Positions 1-6,068 of a DNA stretch of 6,247 nt are shown one piece after another. Each line of letters begins with the position of its first letter. The stretch's first letter is position 1. The translations under genes and the position numbers were made by a program. The DNA is from Candidatus Treponema excrementipullorum (GTDB lineage: Bacteria; Spirochaetota; Spirochaetia; Treponematales; Treponemataceae): NCBI GenBank assembly GCA_018883625.1, contig JAHLFV010000004.1, positions 1-6,247 of the forward strand, given 5' to 3'. The notes below the pieces were generated by a model that saw nothing but the letters and a program-made list of their open reading frames with translations, was not told where the DNA came from and did not search any database.

Positions 1-127
1 GGAAGAGACAATAGACGGCATAACGGACAACTGGGTAGAAGTAGAACTCCAATGGGATTCAAAAGATCTTGAGGGTGATAGACTATATGGGAAAACAGGC
101 TGGTGCTTTGGCGGCTACTTGAAGTAA
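1..127 (+). CDS. C-terminal end of an SH3-like domain protein (partial, 5' end outside window)
   Basis: Reading from base 2, an open frame of 41 residues runs to a TAA at 125-127. It contains ITDNWVEVEL followed later by GKTGWCFGGYLK at the very C terminus. This pattern (a W-x-V/K-V strand, then G-x-x-GW-FGGYL) is the typical ending of bacterial SH3-like (SH3_3 type) domains. These domains are usually found in exported or envelope proteins and bind peptides or peptidoglycan. The start and the rest of the protein lie outside the window, so overall function cannot be given. It is 244 bases from the next gene, with a possible hairpin between, so it is probably not part of the injection-system operon. 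I recall the GWCFGGYL ending mainly from Treponema proteins; this is memory, not a search. Confidence 0.6.
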   Translation, partial: EETIDGITDNWVEVELQWDSKDLEGDRLYGKTGWCFGGYLK

Positions 128-172
128 AAACTGAGGTGTAACACCACCGCAGGTATTTAGGGTAAAGGTTTA

Positions 173-200
173 TGCCTATTATTCCTGTAAATAACAGGCA
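173..200 (+). terminator. Imperfect hairpin, possible terminator of the upstream gene
   Basis: TGCCTATTATT and AATAACAGGCA form an 11-pair stem with one A-C mismatch at the sixth pair, around a 6-base loop (184-189). It lies 46 bases after the stop codon of the SH3-like gene. The sequence after the stem (CAAACTTTAAGG) has no real T tract, so a classical intrinsic terminator is doubtful. It could instead be an operator-like palindrome or an RNA structure. Confidence 0.35.
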
Positions 201-257
201 CAAACTTTAAGGGATAATTAAAAGTGCAAATATTTTAATAAGAGACAGATATTTAAA

Positions 258-284
258 TTGCAAAAAAACAGGTTCTGTTATAAA
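258..284 (+). promoter_or_regulatory. Candidate promoter P1 (TTGCAA / TATAAA)
   Basis: TTGCAA at 258-263 and TATAAA at 279-284 resemble sigma-70 -35 and -10 boxes, but the 15-base spacer is short. It lies about 90 bases ahead of the first gene of the operon. In AT-rich DNA such matches arise easily, so this is the weaker of the two candidates. Confidence 0.25.
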
Positions 285-303
285 ATTGATGTATAGGTAA
301 TTG

Positions 304-331
304 TTGCAAAACTTATACTTCAAAAGATAAT
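304..331 (+). promoter_or_regulatory. Candidate promoter P2 (TTGCAA / GATAAT) for the operon
   Basis: TTGCAA at 304-309 and GATAAT at 326-331 are separated by 16 bases, close to the sigma-70 ideal. Transcription would begin near 338, giving a leader of roughly 35 bases before the ATG at 372 and including the AAAGGA ribosome site. This is the better promoter candidate for the whole seven-gene cluster, because every later gap is 30 bases or less. Confidence 0.4.
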
Positions 332-354
332 GCATAGAGTCGGCTGTTGTGTAG

Positions 355-360
355 AAAGGA
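355..360 (+). promoter_or_regulatory. Ribosome binding site of the first operon gene
   Basis: AAAGGA lies 11 bases before the ATG at 372, which is at the long end of normal spacing. An ATG at 365 is closer, but it opens a frame of only five codons (MKYGR, stop at 380-382) that overlaps the real start. The 372 start is chosen because the conserved N-terminal signature of the long protein begins nine residues later, in the correct frame. Confidence 0.5.
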
Positions 361-371
361 TTGGATGAAGT

Positions 372-1892
372 ATGGAAGATAAAAGTGCTTACAGAAGAGT
401 CAATTTTTTTCCGGGGTTAAAAGCAACACCCGGTTTTTGGAATGGTATGGAGGATTACCATTTTAGAAAGGAAATTCTATATAACGCTTTATTTCATGGA
501 TATGGAGTTGTTCCGAATTATAAAGAATCTCTACATGTGCAGGCAACAAAAACTAAAGGTGGGCTCATAACACTTTTAATTGGTCCCGGATTGGCTTTTG
601 ACGGTGTGGGAAGACCTATTTTTTTATATGAATTAGAGGCGATAGTTCTTGATCCCAAAAAATATACACTTCCGGGTTATGTGTATATAACAATACGTTA
701 TGATGAGCAAATGGAAGGCTATTATGAGGATTCACAAAATTGTGATTTACAAGGATATCAATACAGAAAAGAAACAGGAAAAGTAGAAATATTAGATGAA
801 ATTATCGATACTGACACGTATATTGAGCTTGCTCGGATATATCTTTCGGATGAAGATGGTACGGGAATTACAGAGATAAAAAACAGCAAGGATTTTTCTG
901 ACCCCGGAGCCAATGCCATTGACTATCGATTTATTCCGTGGGCAATGCGGGCAAAGAGAGGTGTTTCAACATACCTCCAGTCTTTTATGATTGATATATT
1001 TGGATATACAGAATCTGTGGCAAACAGTTGTCATGAAGTTTTAAATCTTTCTTCTTTACGAAACTTGCAAACAGTGGCAATGACTTCTAAGATGATTTTA
1101 CAAACAGCCGGTGTTTTTTTTGATGACATTATTCATATGATATCTCCCCTTTTTAATATGGATTATCAAGTTATTTTTGAAATTGCAGAGTGGGAAAGAA
1201 ATCATGAAAATTCCGAAAGATTATACACGACAAAATCAGGGTATGAGAATTCAAGAAAAGCCTTATATGAATTAGGTGATATGGTCAAAGCTTATAAAGG
1301 GAGTTATGAAGAAATTGATACCATATTAAGATTGCATAAAACAGTAATTGAAGGCTTGAAGTCAATCTTAATCGAAAAAGAGGTTTCAAATAATGATATT
1401 ATGTTTATAAGCCATAAGATGCCTCAAGTTCTCTTGTTTAATAATGAAAAGTATACCTTGGTAGATACTATAAATATGTCTTCTGAAAGTTCTATAGAAA
1501 GTCACGAAGTAAGATTCAACAACAGTAAACGTCCGACAACTTCAAATGAAGCGTTTTATTATCCTGATGGAGTACTCGTTCACGATGTAGTAAAACGATG
1601 GATTGGTGGTGAAATGAAGTTTCGCTTAAAAAATATTATGAAGGGAAGAAAAACGTTACTCATCCGTCGTACTGATATGCATCAGGGAAATTATAGTGTA
1701 GACGTAAAATTAAATGACAAAAGTGTTAAAACACTTGTAGTTGATGGAGTTGATACCAAAAATCGCTGGAGAAATCTATTTGTTTTATTTGAAGAAGGGG
1801 AAATTAAAGAGTATACGCCGGTTTTGTCTTTTGATATTGGGCCTCAGGGAAGAGATAATTCGGGAACAATTTGGGTATATCAATTTTTGTAA
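372..1892 (+). CDS. eCIS-associated protein with N-terminal NFFPG...HGYGVV signature, function unknown
   Basis: This 506-residue protein has no signal peptide or membrane helix that I can see. Residues 9-47 (RVNFFPG, then EDYHFRKEILYNALFHGYGVV) match a pattern I recall as (N)YFPG-x-L-x(n)-DF-x(n)-Y-x(n)-K-x(3)-HN-x(2)-LHG-x-GVV. That pattern occurs in uncharacterised proteins encoded in tail-like injection loci. It is followed by a glycine-rich strand pair, GPGLAFDGVGRPIFL at 71-85, the usual 'typical-value' segment of that family. Residues 150-190 (ELARIYL, then DYRFIPW) also fit that family. Residues about 225-335 look helical. Residues about 395-506 look like a beta domain (LLIRRTD, VDGVDTKNRWRNLF). 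It is the first gene of the operon and precedes the FHA gene by 17 bases. A structural or baseplate-associated part is plausible, but no biochemical role can be assigned. An A/T-rich composition sets it apart from the downstream structural genes. Confidence 0.7.
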   Translation: MEDKSAYRRVNFFPGLKATPGFWNGMEDYHFRKEILYNALFHGYGVVPNYKESLHVQATKTKGGLITLLIGPGLAFDGVGRPIFLYELEAIVLDPKKYTLPGYVYITIRYDEQMEGYYEDSQNCDLQGYQYRKETGKVEILDEIIDTDTYIELARIYLSDEDGTGITEIKNSKDFSDPGANAIDYRFIPWAMRAKRGVSTYLQSFMIDIFGYTESVANSCHEVLNLSSLRNLQTVAMTSKMILQTAGVFFDDIIHMISPLFNMDYQVIFEIAEWERNHENSERLYTTKSGYENSRKALYELGDMVKAYKGSYEEIDTILRLHKTVIEGLKSILIEKEVSNNDIMFISHKMPQVLLFNNEKYTLVDTINMSSESSIESHEVRFNNSKRPTTSNEAFYYPDGVLVHDVVKRWIGGEMKFRLKNIMKGRKTLLIRRTDMHQGNYSVDVKLNDKSVKTLVVDGVDTKNRWRNLFVLFEEGEIKEYTPVLSFDIGPQGRDNSGTIWVYQFL

Positions 1893-1909
1893 CAGGGGAG
1901 ATTTGCTAA

Positions 1910-2278
1910 ATGGGATACAAATATTGTAAAGAAGGGCATATCATGGATCCGTCTTGGAAGCGTTGTCCGGTGTGTTTGGCACCCCTTGCCGGATGGATTT
2001 TGGTTTTAGAAAAAGACGAGGTTGCTCATAAATTTTATACAATTCACGAAGGTAAGTCTTTTTTGGGTAGCGGAGTGGATTGCGAAATAAGAATTTTAGG
2101 TCAGGAGTTAAGTAGACAGCAAGCATATATTACCGTAGTTGATGGAATATGTACTATAGTTGATATGGGGAACGGCGCACCCATGAAAGTAAACAATGTT
2201 GATGTGACAAAGGCAACTATTATAGATGGAGATGTTATTTCCTTTGGTGATACTGCATTAAAAATAAAATTGATTTAG
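1910..2278 (+). CDS. Zinc-ribbon plus FHA-domain protein
   Basis: The 122-residue product joins a short metal-binding module to one FHA domain. Residues 6-22 read C6-x3-H10-IMDPSW-KRC19-P-V-C22, a likely zinc ribbon with three Cys and one His. Residues about 30-122 have the FHA layout: FLGSGVDCEIRI (51-62), LSRQQAYI (67-74), then NGAPMKVNN (88-96) and the final DGDVISFGDTALKIKL. FHA domains normally bind phosphothreonine, and FHA proteins regulate several secretion machines, including some type VI systems. Here the usual Arg of the G-R motif is Ser54 and the usual His of S-R-x-H is Gln71, so phosphopeptide binding may be lost or altered. No signal peptide or membrane segment is present, so it should be cytoplasmic. 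GGGGAG at 1895-1900 is the ribosome site, 9 bases from ATG. It is 8 bases from the VWA gene, whose product has a related ribbon, so the two may work together. Confidence 0.85.
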   Translation: MGYKYCKEGHIMDPSWKRCPVCLAPLAGWILVLEKDEVAHKFYTIHEGKSFLGSGVDCEIRILGQELSRQQAYITVVDGICTIVDMGNGAPMKVNNVDVTKATIIDGDVISFGDTALKIKLI

Positions 2279-2286
2279 GGAAAAAA

Positions 2287-3456
2287 ATGAAAAAAATAGT
2301 AAAAAGTTTTATAGTTGTAGTCATTCTTTTTTGTGTTGTTTTTGTTGCGTATGGAGAAGAAAACGAGAAAGACCAGTTGGATATTAGGATAGATCAGATT
2401 ATTTCAGATCAATATCCTGATGTGCGAGCTTATACAATCATAAAAAACTCAGAGGGCGAACTGGTTTCTGGGTTGTCACCTTCATTGTTTGCTTTCAGAG
2501 TTGATTCTGCAGAGGTAAAGGTAAAATCAGAAATTACCCCATTTGCAATGTCAGAGGAAGGTACTGATTACATAATCATGGTTTCCAATAACGGAATTAT
2601 GGAAGGAGAACCTCTTGATTTTCAGAAAAATGCGATTTTAAAATCCGTGGAACTTATGGATGAGGATGATACCTTGTCTGTTTATACTATTGGTGAAGAT
2701 GCAGGTGTTGTGTGCGAAAATGTAGATAAAAAGACTTTTGACTCTGCTGTCATAAATAGTATTGAGATATCAAGTGCTCAACCTCGCTTATATGATTCTA
2801 TCATCAACCTTTTACGTAAAGTAGAACAAAAAGACGGAAAAAGAAAAGTTGTTATTATTCTTTCAGACGGACGGGATCAGAACAGTCGGTTTACAAAAGA
2901 GGAATTGGTAGATACTTTGGAAAAAGTAGGTATTCCTATTTATGCTGTTGGTATGAGAATTTTATCAAATGAAACCTTAAGTATTCTTGATGAAATTACT
3001 CAATTAACAGGAGGGGCTTATTATTATTCATCTCGACTTAGTAATATACCGGATAATTTGAAGAAGATAATAGAATGCTGTAGCCAAAGTTATATAATTG
3101 ATTTAAAAATCAAAGGACTCAAAGCAGATAACCGCACACACATTCTTGAAATTAAAGTAGATGAGAGAGACGCTGAGGGAAAAGGGTTAAAAACTTTTGT
3201 AGCTGTGAAATTGCCATTCCCCAAATGGTTAAGAATTCTATTGATAATAATATCTATTGTTTTTGTATTGGCTTTTATAATTGTGTTGTTCATTCGTAAA
3301 ATACAGAAACGAAAGCGGATGGGAATTACCAAAAGGCGTTGTCCTATCTGTAGGAATATCATGAAGGATTCTTGGGAATCATGCCCTTTTTGTAAGTATT
3401 TGCCTCAAACACAGAAGAAAAAGAAAGGGGATCAGAAAGAAAAAAACAAAGAATAG
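2287..3456 (+). CDS. Exported VWA-domain protein with C-terminal membrane helix and cytoplasmic zinc ribbon
   Basis: The 389-residue product begins with a signal peptide (MKK, hydrophobic 7-21, likely cut after AYG at 21-23; no lipobox seen). Residues about 40-85 are an Ig-like lead-in common before VWA domains. Residues about 93-265 form a von Willebrand A fold: strand YIIMVS (95-100), RLYDSI (167-172), VVIILSDGRDQNS (188-200), IPIYAVGM (216-223). Residues about 315-336 are a single membrane helix followed by KIQKRKR. The tail holds C352-P-I-C355 and C366-P-F-C369, a four-Cys zinc ribbon, then a Lys-rich end. The predicted topology is VWA outside the cytoplasmic membrane and ribbon inside. 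The metal-site DxSxS is replaced (Ser100, Asn102, Ile104) and the usual Thr position is Pro166, although Asp194 of SDG remains. VWA domains usually hold protein complexes together. The AGGGA ribosome site overlaps the stop of the FHA gene. A role in anchoring the injection particle is inference. Confidence 0.85.
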   Translation: MKKIVKSFIVVVILFCVVFVAYGEENEKDQLDIRIDQIISDQYPDVRAYTIIKNSEGELVSGLSPSLFAFRVDSAEVKVKSEITPFAMSEEGTDYIIMVSNNGIMEGEPLDFQKNAILKSVELMDEDDTLSVYTIGEDAGVVCENVDKKTFDSAVINSIEISSAQPRLYDSIINLLRKVEQKDGKRKVVIILSDGRDQNSRFTKEELVDTLEKVGIPIYAVGMRILSNETLSILDEITQLTGGAYYYSSRLSNIPDNLKKIIECCSQSYIIDLKIKGLKADNRTHILEIKVDERDAEGKGLKTFVAVKLPFPKWLRILLIIISIVFVLAFIIVLFIRKIQKRKRMGITKRRCPICRNIMKDSWESCPFCKYLPQTQKKKKGDQKEKNKE

Positions 3457-3464
3457 GGACATAT

Positions 3465-4952
3465 ATGATAGTACCGGGAGTTTATGTACAGGAACAGCAA
3501 TATAGTCTGAATCCTCTGAAAATTGATTCGCGATGCCTCTGTGGGATTGCCGGGGTTGCTGAGAGCGGTCCCATTAATAAACCTGTACTGATTTCTGGTT
3601 TTGATGAATATTTAAAAGTTTTTGGAGGATTTGATACAGCAGGGATATTGCCGTGCAGTGTGTACAGTTTCTTTAAAAATGGCGGTAAAGAATGTGTTGT
3701 TGTACGTATAGCTGACGAACAAACGGCTAGTTGTGCTTCATACACAGTAAAAAACTCCAAAGGTCAATTTACGTTGACTGCCAAAACGCCGGGAAAATGG
3801 GGAAACTATATTACAGTTAGTGTGTGGAAAGAATCGGCGGAATCTTTTTCAATCACTTTAAACTTTAAAAATAAATCGGAAAGTTTTATACATCTTGAAT
3901 ATGAAAAAAATTCTCCAAGATATTTTGAATCATATATAAATGCCCATTCTTCTCTTTGTAAGGCAACAGTCAATGGATCTTTTGGACATATAGAACCCGT
4001 TCTTATGACTCCTTTTTCCGGTGGACGGGAAGGATTATCTGCTTTAACAGCAAAGCACTTTATCGGAAATTATAGCGGGTTGGATAAGTATGCAGGAATC
4101 GGTTGCTTTGAAAGTAGAAATGATATTTCATTGATAGCAGTGCCTGATGTGTGTATCTTACAAAATAAAATCGATATCTTGGCTGTGCAAAATGCGATGC
4201 TTAATCAAGCAGAGCGGTTTCCGGGTCGGTTTGCAATTTTAGATATACCGAAAGACCTTGATACCGTAGAAGCGGCAAACTGGGCTGGAAAACTGAGCAG
4301 TCCTTGTGCTGCTGCATACTATCCTTTTGTTTATATGATCGATCCTCTGGATGCAATGGGTATTGCTACTGTATGTGTTCCTCCTAGTGGAGCAGTTTGT
4401 GGTAATATTGCAGCTACGGACAGTGAAAAGGGGATTTTTCATGCTCCGGCAAACCGTATTTTAGAAGGGGCTGTCAGTCTTTCCTGTAAAACAACAACCG
4501 GGGAACAGGAAATATTATATGATGCAAAAATCAATGTATTGAAATATTTCCCAGGAAGAGGTGTTAAAATTTGGGGAGCAAAAACGTTATCCTCTGATAC
4601 AGAATGGAAATATATAAATGTCAGGAGAACCTTTAGCAAGGTATGTGCCTCTCTGCGGGAAGGAACCCAATGGGCAGTCTTTGAAACAAATGATAAAAAA
4701 TTATGGAAACGGCTTGTACGGCAGGTAAGTGGCTTTCTTTTGGATTTATGGAGAAAAGGTTTTTTTGCCGGAAGTACTCCTGAACAAGGTTTTTATGTTC
4801 GTTGTGATGAAGAATTGAATCCACCGGAAAATGTTGATAAAGGAATTCTTACCTGTGAAGTTGGTATTGCCATAGTGCAGCCGGTGGAATTTTTTAAAAT
4901 TACATTGACAGCAGAAAAGGATGGCGCAAGTGTTTACTTGCAAACAGAGTAA
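3465..4952 (+). CDS. Contractile tail sheath protein (Pvc2/Afp-type, phage sheath superfamily)
   Basis: This 495-residue protein should polymerise around the tube and contract to drive it through a target envelope. The N terminus has the sheath opening VPGVYVQE (3-10), then FGGF (53-56) and GGKECVVVRI (73-82). The core has LIAVPD (223-228), YYPFVYMIDP (285-294) and VPPSGAVCGNIAATDSEKG (305-323) followed by HAPAN (326-330). The C-terminal domain has FPGRGVKIWGAKTLSSD (362-378), INVRRTF (384-390), FETND (406-410), GFFAGSTPEQGFYVRCD (432-448), PPENVD (453-458) and GIAIVQP (467-473). All of these are classic for phage and eCIS sheaths. The segment at about 85-220 is the surface-exposed middle domain, so this is a long sheath compared with the shortest eCIS sheaths of about 350 residues. 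It has 15 Cys, unusual for a particle exposed outside the cell. Ribosome site AGGGA (3455-3459) is 5 bases from ATG and overlaps the VWA stop. Confidence 0.96.
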   Translation: MIVPGVYVQEQQYSLNPLKIDSRCLCGIAGVAESGPINKPVLISGFDEYLKVFGGFDTAGILPCSVYSFFKNGGKECVVVRIADEQTASCASYTVKNSKGQFTLTAKTPGKWGNYITVSVWKESAESFSITLNFKNKSESFIHLEYEKNSPRYFESYINAHSSLCKATVNGSFGHIEPVLMTPFSGGREGLSALTAKHFIGNYSGLDKYAGIGCFESRNDISLIAVPDVCILQNKIDILAVQNAMLNQAERFPGRFAILDIPKDLDTVEAANWAGKLSSPCAAAYYPFVYMIDPLDAMGIATVCVPPSGAVCGNIAATDSEKGIFHAPANRILEGAVSLSCKTTTGEQEILYDAKINVLKYFPGRGVKIWGAKTLSSDTEWKYINVRRTFSKVCASLREGTQWAVFETNDKKLWKRLVRQVSGFLLDLWRKGFFAGSTPEQGFYVRCDEELNPPENVDKGILTCEVGIAIVQPVEFFKITLTAEKDGASVYLQTE

Positions 4953-4982
4953 TTGAGACTATAAAAAGGAGGAAGTATCAGG

Positions 4983-5423
4983 ATGGCAGATGACGGAAAG
5001 ATAAGTTCATATTTATTTACAGTAGAGATTGACGGGATAGAGACGGCCAGGTTTCAGAAGTGTGACGGGCTGGAGGCTGAAACCTATGTGTATGAGATAG
5101 AAGAAGGCGGGCTTAACACTACAACCCACAAATTTTACGGACGTACCCGGTATCCGAATCTGATTTTGGAAAAAGGAATTTCTGATAACGATGAATTGTT
5201 TAACTGGTATAAAGAAACATTGTTGGAAGATAGAAAGATAGAACGAAAGAATGGTTCGATAATACTGAAGGATACGGAAAACAACGAAATTAAACGGTGG
5301 AATTTTTTCCGTGCTTTCCCATGTCGATGGATAGGGCCCCGGCTGGAGACGAATTTGGGCAGTGAATATGCAGTAGAAAGAATTGAAATAACCCATGAAG
5401 GAATTTCCGTAGACAGCAATTAA
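4983..5423 (+). CDS. Inner tube protein (T4 gp19 / Pvc1-Pvc5-like)
   Basis: The 146-residue product has the size and strand pattern of the eCIS/phage tube subunit, which stacks as hexameric rings inside the sheath and forms the rigid needle. Recognisable parts are FTVEIDGIE (12-20), FQKCDGLE (24-31), the GGLNTTTHKFYGRTRYPNL stretch (42-60), KGISDNDELFNWY (64-76), and the C-terminal WNFFRAFPCRWIGP (106-119) with YAVERIEITHEGI (129-141). The WNF-AFP-W-GP-L plus VE-IEI-HEG ending is diagnostic for the gp19-like family (PF06841). It sits 30 bases after the sheath gene behind the strongest ribosome site in the window, AAGGAGG (4966-4972), consistent with a high-copy structural protein. Only one tube gene is visible, whereas PVC loci have two paralogues. 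No frameshift or missing segment is seen. Confidence 0.95.
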   Translation: MADDGKISSYLFTVEIDGIETARFQKCDGLEAETYVYEIEEGGLNTTTHKFYGRTRYPNLILEKGISDNDELFNWYKETLLEDRKIERKNGSIILKDTENNEIKRWNFFRAFPCRWIGPRLETNLGSEYAVERIEITHEGISVDSN

Positions 5424-5447
5424 TAAAAAAGTTAAAGGAGAAAACGG

Positions 5448-6068
5448 ATGGCACTGGAAAAAGCTGTAATCAGTAATGTAGATACCGGGGAAGACATACA
5501 GGTTATGTTTAATCCCAAAGAATATGTAATGGAAAAGAAAACTCCGTGGAGCGAAGTGAATGTATTCGGTATGGACAGTCCGCCTGTACAGTTTACCATG
5601 GGAGAAAGAAAGCGGTTAAGTATGGAGCTTTTTTTTGATACCTCTGAAGAAAAAACAGATGTGCGAGAGCATACGGGTAAAATAGAAGAACTTATGATGG
5701 TGAATGCCCAGGAACACCGTCCCCCGTTACTGCGGTTCAGTTGGGGAAGTCTGTCTTTTGATTGTGTTTTGGAAGATTTGGTTCAAAGGTACACTTTGTT
5801 TGACAACGCCGGAATACCGTTGAGGGCAATTCTTAAGGTTATTTTTAAAGAATATGCTACTGCGGCTACACAGTTATCCAATACACGGCGGGAATCGGCA
5901 GACCATACAAAAAGAATGGCTTTGCGGGAAGGTGAGACACTGAGTTCCATAAGTGCCCGGGAATATAACGATTGCAGAAAATGGCGGGCGATAGCAGATG
6001 CAAACAATATTGATGACCCGGAAAATGTCACTGCGGGGACAATAGTAGAATTGCCACCGTTGTATTAA
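5448..6068 (+). CDS. LysM-containing baseplate/tube-end protein (Pvc7-like)
   Basis: This 206-residue protein has the two-part layout of the eCIS LysM protein that joins the last tube ring to the spike hub, comparable to T4 gp53/gp54-region parts. Residues about 1-137 carry FNPKEYVMEK (21-30), PPVQFTMGERKRLSMELFFD (45-64), DVREHTGKIEEL (71-82), HRPPLLRFSWG (90-100) and YTLFDNAGIPLRA (115-127), all typical of this family. Residues about 152-205 are a LysM module: MALREGETLSSISAREY (157-173), WRAIADANNIDDPENV (179-194), then GTIVELPP (197-204). LysM usually binds peptidoglycan, but in tail systems it is a structural adaptor in the baseplate. AAAGGAG at 5434-5440 is 7 bases from ATG. The tube gene lies 24 bases upstream and the spike gene 12 bases downstream, the expected order. 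Confidence 0.93.
   Translation: MALEKAVISNVDTGEDIQVMFNPKEYVMEKKTPWSEVNVFGMDSPPVQFTMGERKRLSMELFFDTSEEKTDVREHTGKIEELMMVNAQEHRPPLLRFSWGSLSFDCVLEDLVQRYTLFDNAGIPLRAILKVIFKEYATAATQLSNTRRESADHTKRMALREGETLSSISAREYNDCRKWRAIADANNIDDPENVTAGTIVELPPLY

Larger units (their letters stand above)
128..371 (+). other. Non-coding interval upstream of the injection-system operon
   Basis: No convincing gene is visible on either strand here. The interval is strongly AT-rich in its second half. It contains one imperfect inverted repeat (173-200), two promoter-like pairs (258-284 and 304-331) and three copies of TGCAAA, beginning at 225, 259 and 305, two of them inside the promoter -35 candidates. It most likely separates the upstream SH3 gene from the eCIS-like operon and carries the operon's control region. 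Confidence 0.6.

Noticed and set aside
173..200. Hairpin as a riboswitch or transposon end
   Set aside because: There is no conserved riboswitch core, no second matching inverted repeat elsewhere in the window, and no transposase or target duplication.
365..382. Five-codon frame (MKYGR) just before and overlapping the start of the 506-residue gene
   Set aside because: It is only 4 bases from AAAGGA and could in principle be a leader peptide, but such short frames arise by chance and nothing else supports translation.
1741..1929. 62-residue + strand open frame overlapping the ends of the 506-residue gene and the start of the FHA gene
   Set aside because: No ribosome site, no recognisable domain, and it lies in another frame inside a gene with clear family signatures.
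5013..5396. 127-residue minus-strand open frame opposite the tube gene (and shorter minus-strand frames opposite the other genes)
   Set aside because: These are shadows of strongly conserved + strand genes. They show no domain pattern or convincing start signals.
5629..5636. Eight-T run in the LysM gene (also 1114-1121 in gene 1 and seven-T runs at 404-410 and 4760-4766) as possible phase-variation tracts
   Set aside because: The frames are intact, the runs encode ordinary Phe/Leu codons, and homopolymers of this size are expected in AT-rich DNA. No sign of programmed slippage.
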